DNA from: Chrysomallon squamiferum
Lineage: Eukaryota > Mollusca > Gastropoda > Neomphalida > Peltospiridae
Reading direction: 5' to 3'
Length of the DNA: 64,000 bases
NCBI GenBank assembly: GCA_012295275.1
Contig: CM022676.1
Coordinates: 16,432,501-16,496,500, forward strand
Position numbers and translations under genes: made by a program
Shown: positions 52,502 through 64,000 of the stretch, piece after piece
Layout: each line of letters begins with the position of its first letter
Numbering within the stretch: the first letter of the stretch is position 1
The notes under the pieces: generated by a model
What the model was told of the DNA's origin: nothing
What the model saw: only the letters and a program-made list of their open reading frames with translations
Database searches by the model: none

Positions 52502-53668
52502 GTCCTATAAATCAGTTTAAAGTTGGAATATTGTGTATAATTACTATGCGATTCAGTGCAAAATAACTCAGTTTAGGATGCCATGTTTAAGCCTGATTAT
52601 TAAACTGATGTTTTTTGGGGGGTATTGGTTTTACAACAAATATATTATTGTTATTTTTGTTGTTGTTTTAAAACTGACTTCATCTGAGAGATTTAAGTAA
52701 TTATCAAAAAATGTATCCAAACCTAGAAATTCCTCAAATTATGCACATTCTTAATATGTACTATAATGTAACATTTAAAATGTATATTTTTTGTTATTAT
52801 TTATTTATTCTGTTTTTTACATGTATCAGATTAAAATAATATTTCTCCATTTTCTGTGTTAAGTAAGAATGTGTGTTGATAATTAAGTTGTTATTTTTTG
52901 ATAAATGTGAATTGACAATAGAGACAATTACTACTTGTCTTATTCTAGTATCATTTTCTACAATCAGTAAGCTCCAAAAGAAAAATATTTTCATTATTAT
53001 TTATAACTGACAGAAAAAAAATGACAGTTGCCTTTCATAGGACTTAAAAATGTTTAAACTTTAATTAATCATAAAAATTGTAAAATACTTCAAATAAATT
53101 TTAAATTTATATTGTTTTCCATCAATAAAGGTTTTTTGTTGTTTTTCGCCATATGTGTATGCAGTTTGGGAAATATAAGGCTGACTCCTACCTAAAACTG
53201 TAGATCTGTTTATGCTCATTTCAGGGATTAAAATAATTCGAAGTTGCCAGTTAAATAGTTCAAAGTTATATCCGTATTTATATTTAATGTTTTGGTGCGA
53301 TTGGCAGTTAATTGTTACTTTGAATAAATCTCGATTTTTAAGGGTCCTTGTCCAAGCGAAATTTTGTCTGACAAAGTTTATATGAAAATATGTTATGCTA
53401 AGTGTTTAACGCATATTCACACGAACAATAGCAAGTACTTTATAACCTGTTTCCTTTTTGAAACAATGCAGCTTGCTGAAATACATAAGTAGACTGACTT
53501 CCTTGTTCCAGGAAAGCTTTGCTGAAATTTCACTGGCTGCTCTAAGAGGAAGACTGCACACTAGATAAGGAAGAACATTTGACACGTTAGTTTTTAAATA
53601 ATTCATAATTTCTTTTTCTGACTCAATCGATTTTATAGTTATTGTTATTTCTATTTGTAGTGACGTTT

Positions 53669-53856
<188 letters not shown>

Positions 53857-53890
53857 GTTATTTCAGATTTCCCACTGGAATAATTCAAAC

Positions 53891-53957
53891 ATGCGGACAG
53901 ACGTTTTTATTTTCTGTATTTTTCCAATAAGTATTCTCATTCTGCACTCGAGTACTG
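53891..53957 (+). CDS. Gene F leader exon
   Basis: MRTDVFIFCIFPISILILHS, then ST; 67 bp, donor GTAAGT. A clear signal peptide, unlike the MALLRYLL leader of the minus-strand genes. Confidence 0.85.
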
Positions 53958-55312
53958 GTAAGTTAAATCTAAACTAATTCCATGTAGTTGTTCTTCTTTT
54001 CTTCTTCTTCTTCTTAAGCAAATAATTTTTAGCAAATGTAGTTGTTGTGTTAGTGTCAGTAGTAGTGGTCATTGTAATAGTAATAGAATAAAGGAGTGTA
54101 GTAGTCGTAATAATAGCAATAGTTAAAACAACAGCAGTAATAGTTATACAGTTATACTGTTACTGGTAATCATACAACTAGCGCTAGTAACACAAGTAGC
54201 AACAGCAGCAACTGTAGTAGTTGTAGTAAATGTGGAATATTTAAAAGTAATAATTAAACACACAATAATGGCTATAACACTGGTAAACGAAGTAGTTGTA
54301 CTGATAGTAGTAATAGTAATAGTGATAATACTAGTAACAGTAGTAGTTGTAGTATTATTAGAAGTTGAAGTAGTAGCTGTAGTAGTACTAGTAGCTGTAG
54401 TAGTGTTAAAATAGAGTAGAAGAAGTGGAATAAACAAAGGAAGAAGAAGACGAAAAAGACGTGGTAGTAGCAGTAGTAATTATAGAAGTAAATATAGAAT
54501 ACACCACTGATAATAATTGTATCAGAAATAACAGTGGAGGTTATAGTAGCAGAAGAAATGGTTTTAGTGTTTGTGTGAATAGTATGTATTAGGAAGAGTA
54601 TCATTAGTACTAGTAGTAGAAAAGGAGTAATAGTAAAAATAGTAGCATAATCAGCAGTAATAGTAGTAGTAGTTTTTGTGGTAGTAGTAATAGTAGTAGT
54701 ACTCACAGAGGTAGTAATAATAATAATTAGTAGTGATAGAAGTATTAGTAATCGCATTGGTAGTAACAGTAGTTGTAATAACAGTAGTATCATTATCAAT
54801 CTAATACAGCTACGATTAGTGATAATAACAACGATAGTGACTAAACTAAATCTGATAAGTTTGATTACAGCAAAACTAACTCATTTAATTAATTAATTAA
54901 TTAATTGCAAATAAAAATTAATGTTTCTTGTTTCAGTTCTAGGAGTAAAGTTTGGATTAATCAAGATGATACCAGTACTAAAGGGTCATATTATGATTAT
55001 GACATGTCGTGTACGCGAGTCACAGAATCTGAATTCTGATATAAAGTTTGTACATAAAACACAAACTGATAACACTACAGTGTGTGACTGTGTACAGAGA
55101 GGAGACACGTGTAACTGTAACAGTACACAAAGTTACATTTGTAGATGTTCTGCACAGACAAACAAAGCTAGCAGCGAGTACAAAGACTACACAGTGTTAA
55201 AGTACCACACAACTGAAGATGACACTGGGGTCTGGTTTTGTGGATCTGATCAACTTGAAGTGTGGAGTGAACCAGAAGTTGGTGTAATATGTGAGAAAAT
55301 ATTTATCATTAC

Positions 55313-55353
<41 letters not shown>

Positions 55354-55606
55354 AACAACAAAAAAAACACTTACTCTCATATACATGCATATACACATAA
55401 AACATAAATAATCAACATTTGATACATACATCTGTATGTATGTACACAAACAACACTTTTGTTATTACTTTTGTTATTCTTATTCTTATTACTATTTTGT
55501 TGCTATTCTTATTGCTATTATTATTGCTGTTGGTGTTTCTTGTCGTTGTTATTACTGTTAACTTAGTAGTTTGTTATTACTACTATTATTAATGTTATTA
55601 TTACTG

Positions 55607-55669
<63 letters not shown>

Positions 55670-56024
55670 TTCAGCTAAAACTCCTGGTTTATCAGTGCAT
55701 TCCTGGACGGCTGTCATCAATCAAAATTTCACATTTGTTTGTTCTGTTATTGGAAATATTTATAAAGAAGATATCACATTTAAACGAGGTGATGAGAACA
55801 TCTGTACATGTAAATATAAAACAGCAACATGTGAAACACACAGAGAGTCGACAGATAACTACAGATGTAAGTTTGTACAAACAAGAAACAAAACTTTACA
55901 GACAGGTACACGTTATTTAACCACTTACACTTTGACTATATCTTCACTTTCTGACAACGACTATAAGTCGTGGACATGTAGCACTGAAAAAAGTAAGAGT
56001 AACTCCATTACACCAAAACGTGAG

Positions 56025-56113
<89 letters not shown>

Positions 56114-59100
56114 TTTAAGTGGAGACTAAGTAGCCATTATTAAGATATTTGTCCACTTCATAGCTGTTGATGCTCTATGTGCATTATCACTTTAGATTAC
56201 AATAAAGCGTTTGATAGGTTGTCGCAATCAAGATATTTTTGAGGTACACTTATGTAACAGGGTCAGGGAGCAATGAGCCATCCTATGACACATGATCTCA
56301 GTCAGAGAAAATAGCTAGAAACAAGACTAATGCATTTTTCAAAAATAATTTCTTTATAAATTTCATCGCAGATGCACATACTGTATAAACTAATGAGCTA
56401 ATTACATTTTCAACACAGAAACCTTTATGCTTAGTCTTTTCAAATACACTGCGTGCTATTGACTTGCTGTCCATGGTTTCAGTGCAGTTTCAGAGTTCCA
56501 AACTAATTCTGAATCTATCACGATTAAACCCGTCATAACTGACACTCAACTGTACGATTCCCTTCTGCCTTTTAGTAGTTTTCACATCAGGCTTAGGAAT
56601 GACACTCGACTGAGCTAATTATTTCCTGCTCAGACTCAGTAAATGCATATGACTTAGTGTGCTGGGAGATTTTCTGAGAAATTTGACTACATGGTCCACT
56701 TCGTCAACTTTTTGTTTGTGATGTCTTTACAATGATGTAGTGAAAAGTGCTCCGCTTTAGGCATATTTAATAATCACATAATCACGTGACTTAGGGGCTT
56801 TGTCCTGAAATATAACAGGTGCATCTTAATGAGACTTCTGTCTGTCTTCTGTTCTTTCTTTACACGCATTCTTCTTATATCAGATACAACACTTAATACA
56901 TACGCAGAAGAAAAGTAATACTAGTAATCAATTATCTATTAATGAACACTGATTTCAGTGCTGTATTTTTATTGTTTTCAAATGCAGCGAGGGACAACGA
57001 GCCACCTTCCTATTGGATCCCATAGAAATTTCACATTGTTCCCTCCATCACTTTCATTATGTTAGCACAGTGTACCAGAGAACATAATGGCTGATCGACT
57101 ACAACTGCATTTAGCAGTGAAAGAAATACTAAATTAAATTAAAACAAATTAATAGTAGAATAGTAGTAGTTACAGTAAATGCAATAGATGTTGTCATCGT
57201 GGTGCTTACTATATGTATGTACACATGTGTGTACGTATATGTATTTTTCAGGGTTACAAACACAGGCTAATAAGATTAACGTAACAGAGGCAGCAACAAC
57301 AACAACAACGTCGACTCTGTTAGATACATCTGGCTCAAGAAGTAATGTATCTTCCTAATTTATTTATGTATCTTTCTCTTTGAATATTAAACATATACGA
57401 CCACAAATACAAAAGACAAATGTACGTACCACTTCTATAACAGATTCGGTATCTTTACTACTAAAATTATACGTTTTCAATACACGACTGTCAAGTAGTG
57501 TTTTCTGTGTTCAGAAATAACAACAAACAAATTGCGTATTAATTATTAGTTAACATAGTCAGGTCGGATCATCTGTGGTATCAGTAAATCTAGACAATCA
57601 GCACTAAATATAAGAGATTAGAGTATTAATTATAAGTTAACCTTTTATTTAAAAATACAAATAAAAATGATTGTTGGTATTAAGGTTTGGAAAATAAAAA
57701 AGATCTTTACTAATGTGACACTAAGAACACAACATTTGATTCAGTCAGCAGTGATGCAACTTCTGATATTTTCATTTGGCACAATTTTTTTGACAAATTA
57801 CTGTTAACACTGAAAGAAGGAATACGGACAATTGCTCACTAACAGCTGATGATTTTTCTCCTTCTTCAATAGCATTTTATTTTAGGTTGTGGTATGTGTG
57901 TGTAGATGGTTCGGTTGTTGTGCGAATCTCATAAATAAATAATCAAAATAAACAAGTTAAAATTACTTCTAAATCAACTATGGAAACAAAAATATATAAT
58001 ATTGATAATTAAGTGATTTGTGTAATTAACATAACTTTAAAGATGTGCCTTTAGAAATTTTATTAATAAAAAATCAAAACTAATACTCTCACAGAGGCAT
58101 ACATATATACAGACACGCACACAAACACATAGACACACATGGATATAATAAATAGAGACCTCAATGGGTACCAGCATAACTCTGAAAGTTTACGTAATTG
58201 TGAATCCAGCATCTACATTTACATGGTACAAATTAACAGATGTTATTACACACAGACTTGGACACGCTACATCGAATACAAAGGAAAAGTCTGCTTTGGG
58301 GTTTTACAGTTTAACACACATTCAAATCACACACTTTGGAATATATCAAGTTGTAGATTCACATTGATCTACTCGGAAAAATCTTGTGAATAATTTCATA
58401 GTTTTATTTTGCATTTGTCTATTCATTTCACCTTTCAATCACTTTTTGGTTGTTCTTGTTCATTATCTTGTTCTTTTTTGCATTCTTGTTTTCAAATGTA
58501 CAATTTCGTTATATTTCTGATATCATCATGTTTTTCAACGTCAGCTGACCTGACTATCTTTTTGCCTACAAGGTCCACCGAGCATTCCTTCCAGTGTGAA
58601 TGTACAGAAATTCTGCTCTTCCTCCATCTCAGTGTCTTGGACAGAGGAATTTAACGGCGGCTTCGTGCAAACATTCATAGTACAGTACAGAGAAAGGACG
58701 TCAACACAGTGGAACAACGTCACAGAGACATTTCTAGAACGTGGTCTACATACAACCCATACAACAGTGATAGCATCTCTGAAATCAGACACGAAGTATC
58801 TTGTGAGGATTTTGGCTTATAACAAATACGGAGATAAATGTTTTACAGAGGAGAGAGATATTGTAACAGCAGGTACATATATTAATAACAAGGTAAAAGG
58901 TACGTTAGTACAGTTGTGCATCATATCATCTTATTTGCTTTCAGTCTTGTTAGACTTTCTTTTTTTTTTTTTAACCCGAAACGTTTGTGAAATCGCCACT
59001 TATTTTACGTTATCTTCTACATTTGAAACAAATTTAAATATACATATATATATATATATATGTATATAATGGAGAGACTGCAATATTAATAATACAGCAT

Positions 59101-62100
59101 TATTCTCTTCTTTTTTTCTGTTTTTTTTTGTTGCCTAAACCGGTATACGATTTGCATTGGTATCTAACTGGAAACACCTTTTTATTTTCTTGGCAACCGT
59201 TTACACAGTGTAAAATAACTGTTTTTAACAACTTTAAGACTCAGATCATCAAAGTTCGGCTAACCCGCCACAGCAATTCCACTCAGTGACTGAATTATTC
59301 ATTAGGAGAAAATACGGGTGTTATTTTCAATTTTTCCTTCTGTTTGGATGTTCTTGCTGTTGTTTTCTGTTTCTTTTTTTCTTTTCTTTTTTGTGTTTGC
59401 TGTTGTTTTTTTCTGTGTTTTTCTTTTTCTTTTTTTTTTTCTCTGGAAGATTCAAATATGTTGCTTCCATTTCTTCCTCCAGAGAACTCAGTTTTATTTT
59501 TCTTGGAAGAATTAAATGTCTCAGGCTCAGTTTAACCTTTTTCTTAACTTTCCATGTAGCACATTCACGTTATTATATTTACTTTGTTTTATTTTTGCAT
59601 GCTTTGGTTTCATCGTTTAACTGGCCACAGAGGACAAAAGTCCTCTTCCGAATGTAGAGTTGAACAAGTCAGTGAGATACACTGACCTGATATCAGTGTA
59701 TTCATTGGAATTAGTTCATTGTTCTATCGAATGTTAAATCTCTTCACTGATGTTACATCTTAAGGAGACAAATTATAAAGGGTTTCGTTATTGTCAAGTT
59801 CAGACAAATCTCGAGATTTTACCACTCCTGTGGTAGAATTAAGGGAAGAATTCGCTTTGAATGTGATGTTCACTTTACACAGAATATTTGCTTTTAGAAA
59901 GCATTTGACACGTTTTTAAATCAAGCATTCGACTCACAAAATACGATCCTCATTTTCTTTACCGTCTTCGGACATCCTGCCTGTCCAACAATTCACTTCT
60001 GGATTGTAAAACTGATAAGGAAGAATAGTGGAAGGTGCTGACATGTAGCTTAGTTTTAATTATTATTACATTTTGTTCACGGATTCTTACTGTTAGACGA
60101 TAGTGAATCAGAAGGTTCGATGTCGACTTTTTAAGGGTCCAATAAAAATCTGTTTCTTGGTTTCTTTTGGACCTCTATTTGGTTCTATATAATTCACCAG
60201 TCACCAACTCGAACAAGGGACTGTTGCACGTAACCTCCAGTGAGACATGAAAAGGAAAGATGTTTGATATACTTGTACAAAATACATTAAATCAACCTTT
60301 TAACCCTAGCCACTGCCCCAAGAGCAACAAATATGGGAAGTCCGGGCCATAGTGATCTATTATCAATGTATTGTATTGTTAATTACTCGGTTGCAGACAT
60401 AAACCATGACGAAATAAGGCGACTCACACAAATGTTCAAACTTGCACCACTTTACTGGTTCCTTTATTTTTGTTCCTTTCTATTTTCTGTCATATCTTGT
60501 AAGCTTTATTTGTGTGTATTTACTGTGGCATAATATATACCCATTTAGTCTATATTTTCTTACAGTGTACACGTCTCAAATTATAATACTTTTCTATAGT
60601 ATTTCTTTACTCAGTTTAACAAGTGTGTTTTCAGATGAGGTATGTAATGAAAATGTGACAGCAGTGGCTGTTGGATCTGGATCAGGGACACTCGTCTTAA
60701 CTCTTCTTGTTATTGGAATTATTTTCATATGTCGTAGACTGAAAAAAGGTTCATACTTTTGATTCTTTGCTGTGTTATTTGTACTGTGCGAACGTGCATT
60801 TGAGTGCATCTTCTTCTGTGTGTATATGTGCTTATGTACATGTATGTGTGTGTGTGAGAGAGAAAGAGAGAGAGAGAGAGTGATGAGCATCAGTAATACA
60901 ATTTGAAAGAAAAAAGAAATACATTTTGTAAGAAGAGAAAGTATAATAATTATATGTAATTTCATAATTATCATATTCATGTTATTTATTATTATTATTA
61001 TTGTAATTATTATTACTGTTATTATTATTATTATTGTTATTATTATTATTATTAATACTTTTAATATTATAAAATAACAGATATTTTTTCGATTATTTTA
61101 TTTAATATAACAAATATTGTGATAATTTTTACCAGATGACGTCATCTGTATTATGCTTTTGTGGAAACCATTTTTCCTTTTAAGAACTTTACTAGCAATA
61201 AATTAGAATTCTAATTTTTGGTTTTATTATTATTATTTTTTTTATTATTTGTTTTTAGTTTACACCTGCAATTTTTATTTAAATGTTGTTTTTCAGGAAA
61301 TGGAAAAGACAAACATGAGTATGAAAAAAGGTAATGTTAACTGACAGTACAGGTGAATACAGTTTAAATTGTTTGGTAGCTGTGTTGATGCATATATGTC
61401 CTCCTTCACAGCAGTGATTACACATTTCAGTCCTTACACGAGTATATTTATTATGCAAATGAAAGGTTAAGAGTCTCCTGATAAAACATCCTATCCTGTT
61501 TCAATGTAGAATGTTTATAACGTCCACAATTCAGAGGTTCAATGATCGGTGAATCATTATAACGAATTATCATTTATAACGAATCTCTAAATGTAAGCAG
61601 TTCCCGATTGATGTCTGAAATATTTCTGTGTGTTAACCTCTGGTTTGTTGACGATCAAGGGTGAGATGACATTTCTCTGGTCAAGGGAACACTAGGCTGT
61701 CGTGGTCAGTTGTGGTAACTGTTTTCAAGGTATCTTAAATGTACTGATTCATTAATACAACTTTATCCAATGTGAGAAAAAGACTGACAGATCCAAAATG
61801 TGTTACACAAATTCCGTGATAACCATATTCTCTATTGGTGATCTACTAATAGGGAATCTTTATGATATGATGTTTGCTACTTTCAAACTCGAAGTTTGAG
61901 CACCGAGTTTCCTTTAAGAGAGAGACCGAAGAAATCCATAACCAGCTAGATCCTAGTTTTCTATTTAGATAACTCGTCTGACTTGTAGTTGAATCCAGTA
62001 TCTATAAACGTCACTGTCAAATTTATCTGTTAAGTTTTCCTATCTTTCTACCAAAGAGTAAGTGTATTCTTTCTGTGTCTGTGTACGATGTCTGTCTGTA

Positions 62101-62244
62101 TGATATCCATATATGCTCTCTATTTTTTTGTACTTTATGTTATCATCCAACAATCCACAATTACACTGTTCGGTAATTTCTTTTTAATTAACTCCAAATT
62201 TTATTTCCTATAATATTTTTACTAATATATATATATATATATAC

Positions 62245-62275
<31 letters not shown>

Positions 62276-63136
62276 TATAGATAGATAGATAGATAGATAG
62301 ATCATTTGACTGTAAATTGTAAGAAGGCTTTATGTAAATTTTGTTATTAAAATTAAAACATGAATTCACGTAGACATTTTGTCTGTTTCAAATCACAGAA
62401 CTGATCCAGAACCACAGTCTCCAACATACGAAAATCTTCCTTCTGAACCGGGTAGGTGCAACATTTTCTTAATAGCTATTTGAATACGCCTTACTTTACT
62501 AAACAGTATTCAATTCTGAAGGTTCAGTATATATTAAGATTCCTGGCAAGGTAATCCGGAAAAAATGAAGGGTGGTACACAAGGAAGTAATAAATGAACA
62601 AGTAAAGAAGGGGCCTGAAAAAATATTATGAAATAGTAATGACATAAAATGTTGTAATTTATATATTGGGCTAAAAACGTCTAAGGTTCTTTTTTTATTA
62701 CATGGTTAATTAATAGAACTAATTTGTATTATATATTCATATATGCTAGTATAAAATTTAGCATCTTTCTATGATAAATACAGATTATTTGTAAATTAAT
62801 ATTTTTTTAGTGTGATATGTTTTATCAGCGCCACAGATTAGTATTTGTCTTTGTAGTTGTAAATAGCAACCTTGTGATCATACTCTGTCACTTTTCATAT
62901 TTTCTCTTTTAAATTTTCTATACATTTTATTACTTATGGTTTATCAATGCAGTTTTGTTTGTCTGTTTCTTCTACGTTTAACTACTGATGTATGCATGAT
63001 TATTTCTGAAAAGTAACAAAACCATTTAAACATGTCTTATTTATTCTGTGTAGGTAACAACGCAGAACGAAGTGGGTCATCTGAACAGCATCCGTATGAA
63101 GTATTTGGAGTCGATGATAATGGACCAAAATATTAA
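53891..63136 (+). CDS. Gene F: intact Ig-Ig-stalk-FN3 single-pass receptor with tyrosine tail
   Basis: Exons: 53891-53957, 54937-55290, 55675-56019, 57252-57341, 58573-58872, 60635-60748, 61297-61330, 62399-62451 and 63054-63136. The total is 1440 bases, 479 residues plus TAA, with consistent phases. Signal peptide 1-22; cysteine-rich V-like Ig domains 23-140 and 141-255; Ser/Thr stalk 256-285; FN3 286-385; membrane span about 396-417; tail to 479. Tail tyrosines lie in YEKR (432), YENL (445) and YEVF (467), with a C-terminal Tyr. YENL fits both YxxL and the GRB2-type YxN pattern. It is a predicted plasma-membrane signalling receptor, ligand unknown. It is a paralogue of gene E but lacks SRCR domains. 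A dead Ig relic at 58150-58374 must be skipped. Confidence 0.82.
54030..54850. repeat. Degenerate GTA/TAA-type trinucleotide tract in gene F intron 1
   Basis: About 800 bp made almost entirely of imperfect GTA, GTT and AAT triplets, leading to long meaningless open frames on both strands. Confidence 0.85.
54937..55290 (+). CDS. Gene F Ig domain 1, cysteine-rich V-like
   Basis: 354 bp: IMIMTCRVRES, TVCDCVQRGDTCNCNST, YICRCSAQ and DDTGVWFCGSD. Eight cysteines, with three CxC pairs between the strand B and strand F Cys. DDTGVWFC is a classic V-set F strand. Borders TTTCAG and GTGAGA. Confidence 0.85.
55316..55666. repeat. Poly-A run and (ATT)n runs in gene F intron
   Basis: Poly-A 55316-55351 and ATT run 55615-55666 directly before the next acceptor. 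Confidence 0.9.
55675..56019 (+). CDS. Gene F Ig domain 2, cysteine-rich V-like
   Basis: 345 bp: NFTFVCSVIGN, ENICTCKYKTATC, NYRCKFVQTRN and YKSWTCSTEKS. Six cysteines, a pattern related to the first domain. Borders TATTTCAG and GTGAGT. Confidence 0.82.
56020..57251 (+). other. Gene F intron with a GC-richer block
   Basis: (ATT)n at 56028-56113, then about 1 kb of more complex sequence. AGGGAGCAATGAGCCATCCTA near 56276 and GAGGGACAACGAGCCACC near 56990 are similar direct copies, suggesting a decayed mobile element that I cannot name. No exon seen. Confidence 0.4.
57252..57341 (+). CDS. Gene F stalk exon, Ser/Thr-rich
   Basis: 90 bp, phase 1-1: LQTQANKINVTEAATTTTTS, then TLLDTSGSR. A Thr-rich spacer likely O-glycosylated. 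Borders TTTTTCAG and GTAATG. Confidence 0.7.
57342..58149 (+). other. Gene F intron, no feature
   Basis: AT-rich sequence without recognisable exon or long repeat. Confidence 0.5.
58150..58374 (+). pseudogene. Gene F Ig exon relic
   Basis: After a weak AG (AAATAG) one frame reads MGTSITLKVYVIVNPAST, FTWYKLTD and HIQITHFGIYQVVDSH, then TGA, with no donor. It resembles the gene E second Ig domain but both core cysteines are gone. Confidence 0.6.
58573..58872 (+). CDS. Gene F FN3 domain
   Basis: 300 bp, phase 1-1, matching the gene E exon at 4686: ISVSWTEEFNGG, FIVQYRERTSTQWNN and TKYLVRILAYNKYG. F has an extra Cys near the end (GDKCF) and one near the start (QKFCSS) that could pair. Confidence 0.88.
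58873..60634 (+). other. Gene F intron, no exon seen
   Basis: T-rich tracts (for example 59360-59450) and a TA run near 59042-59062; nothing coding. Confidence 0.55.
60635..60748 (+). CDS. Gene F membrane exon
   Basis: 114 bp: DEVCNENVTAVAVGSGSG, TLVLTLLVIGIIFICRRLKK. One hydrophobic helix of about 22 residues, then basic stop-transfer residues. No charge in the span, in contrast to gene E. Confidence 0.87.
60983..61060. repeat. (ATT)n-like simple sequence
   Basis: Imperfect ATT/GTT run in the gene F intron. Confidence 0.85.
61297..61330 (+). CDS. Gene F tail exon 1
   Basis: 34 bp, TTTTTCAG to GTAATG: GNGKDKHEYEK. Same size and phases as the first tail exon in B, C and E. Confidence 0.8.
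62227..62302. repeat. (AT)n and (GATA)n microsatellites
   Basis: AT run 62227-62242 then GATA run to 62302, shortly before tail exon 2. Confidence 0.95.
62399..62451 (+). CDS. Gene F tail exon 2 with YENL
   Basis: 53 bp, AATCACAG to GTAGGT: TDPEPQSPTYENLPSEP. The gene E copy at 8374 has YQNL. Confidence 0.82.
63054..63136 (+). CDS. Gene F last coding exon
   Basis: CTGTGTAG acceptor, then GNNAERSGSSEQHPYEVF, GVDDNGPKY and TAA at 63134-63136. No clear AATAAA was found within the next few hundred bases. Confidence 0.78.
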
Positions 63137-63436
63137 AATATCTCTTTATAACTGTGTTTACTCAAAACTTCGAAACAATTTATTTTATTACTTTTACTGT
63201 ACATATATATACACATACATACATACATACGTACATACATACATAAATAATATATACATATGTATATATATATAAATATATATCTGTTTTGTAGATACGT
63301 TCATTCATTCCTACATATACACATATACGTACCGACATATATAGGTTAAACATTGGAAAACCCCAGCTAAATTCAGGAAATGAAATTATATAACAATTAT
63401 TCACTATTATTGATTTTTTAAAATCAAAACACCTAA

Positions 63437-63481
<45 letters not shown>

Positions 63482-63640
63482 TTTGCTTTTCATACAAAAT
63501 CGTAGTTAGACAAATTTGTTTTAAATGTGGTTTATTACTGTTATTATGTTTTCTTCAAGACAATAGTAGTTTATGTTCTAAAATTACACTGTTTTTCTTT
63601 CAATTAACTGATACTGTACACCATATAATTGCGATAAATC
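63137..63640. other. 3' flank of gene F
   Basis: CATA and TA runs (63200-63285, 63438-63478), probably 3' UTR and flank. No coding evidence. Confidence 0.5.
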
Positions 63641-64000
63641 TGTAAAATTGTGATTAAACTATGTTTTTTTCATATTCTAATTAATCTATATATATATATA
63701 AATTTGTGATTAACCTCTGTCTACTAAACTTCTACTTACTCTATGTCTTGTGAAATTGTGACTTAACTGTGTTTAGTAAAATTCTAGTTAATCTATGTCC
63801 ATTAAAATTGAGAATGAACTATATCTAGTGAACTTGTTATTAATCTGTCTAGTAAATTGCAAAGAGCTGTGGCTATTTAATTGTGATTAAATTTTGTCCA
63901 GTAAAATTCTAATTAGTCTTTGTTCAGTAAAATTGTGAATAATATATGTCTAGTAATACTGTTATTAAACTATGCCTAGTAAGATTCTGATTAAACTATA
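63640..64000. repeat. Degenerate minisatellite, unit about 28-32 bp
   Basis: Variants of GTCTAGTAAAATTCTGATTA followed by AACTAT recur about a dozen times to the window edge, with unit drift. The array continues beyond the window. Confidence 0.75.

Noticed and set aside
54144-54896. Several open frames over 54.1-54.9 kb
   Set aside because: They arise from degenerate GTA/AAT triplets in intron 1 of gene F and show no domain features.
58541-58792. Minus-strand open frame repeated at 4654-4905
   Set aside because: Antisense shadow of the duplicated FN3 exons in F and E.
59286-59657. Plus-strand Phe-rich open frames
   Set aside because: T-rich intron sequence of gene F.

Overview
This window looks like nuclear DNA of an invertebrate animal, probably a lophotrochozoan and most likely a mollusc; the species cannot be named from the sequence. 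It is AT-rich and full of microsatellites such as (GA)n, (GT)n, (ATT)n and (AT)n. Coding sequence is split into short exons with GT-AG borders, and relics of LINE and pogo/Tigger elements are present. There is no prokaryotic gene organisation. All exon calls below come from reading splice borders, phases and domain hallmarks by eye.

The window is a tandem cluster of cell-surface receptor genes built from immunoglobulin (Ig), fibronectin-III (FN3) and, in one gene, SRCR domains, followed by a membrane segment and a short tyrosine-bearing tail. Nearly every domain exon is phase 1-1, so domains can be added, skipped or swapped without breaking the frame. I label the genes by position. Gene E (+, 1-7.7 kb, 5' end outside) is SRCR-SRCR-Ig-Ig-FN3-membrane segment with a stop early in the tail. 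Gene A (-, 14.4-23.8 kb) is a badly broken Ig array. Gene B (-, 24.5-33.9 kb) has a complete open set of exons predicting about 733 residues: leader, five Ig domains, one FN3-like domain, membrane segment and a tail with a canonical ITAM. Gene C (-, 36.9-44.5 kb) is a related copy with two dead exons and a damaged membrane exon. Gene F (+, 53.9-63.1 kb) is complete, about 479 residues: leader, two cysteine-rich V-like Ig domains, Ser/Thr stalk, FN3, membrane segment and a tail with YENL and YEVF. An orphan tail-type exon lies at 50.0 kb.

The three minus-strand genes start at about 23.8, 33.9 and 44.5 kb, a period near 10 kb. They share almost identical leader exons (MAL..., usually MALLRYLL) and a conserved block just upstream of the start codon, so they look co-regulated. 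A duplicated block (23.85-24.75 and 44.54-45.25 kb) carries the 3' end of one gene plus the promoter of the next. This suggests a fourth minus-strand gene once lay upstream of C and was lost.

Non-receptor content: a 515-bp pogo/Tigger-type element with intact terminal inverted repeats (3.35-3.87 kb), two decayed LINE reverse-transcriptase fragments (12.5-13.5 and 51.4-51.7 kb), two long fold-back repeats, an inverted duplicate shared by 36.4 and 49.0 kb, and a minisatellite at the right edge. The stretch 45.3-53.6 kb has almost no coding evidence. The likely biology is an innate immune or self-recognition receptor cluster under birth-and-death evolution, with an ITAM-bearing single-chain receptor, tailless or truncated relatives and pseudogenes side by side; this functional reading is inference.
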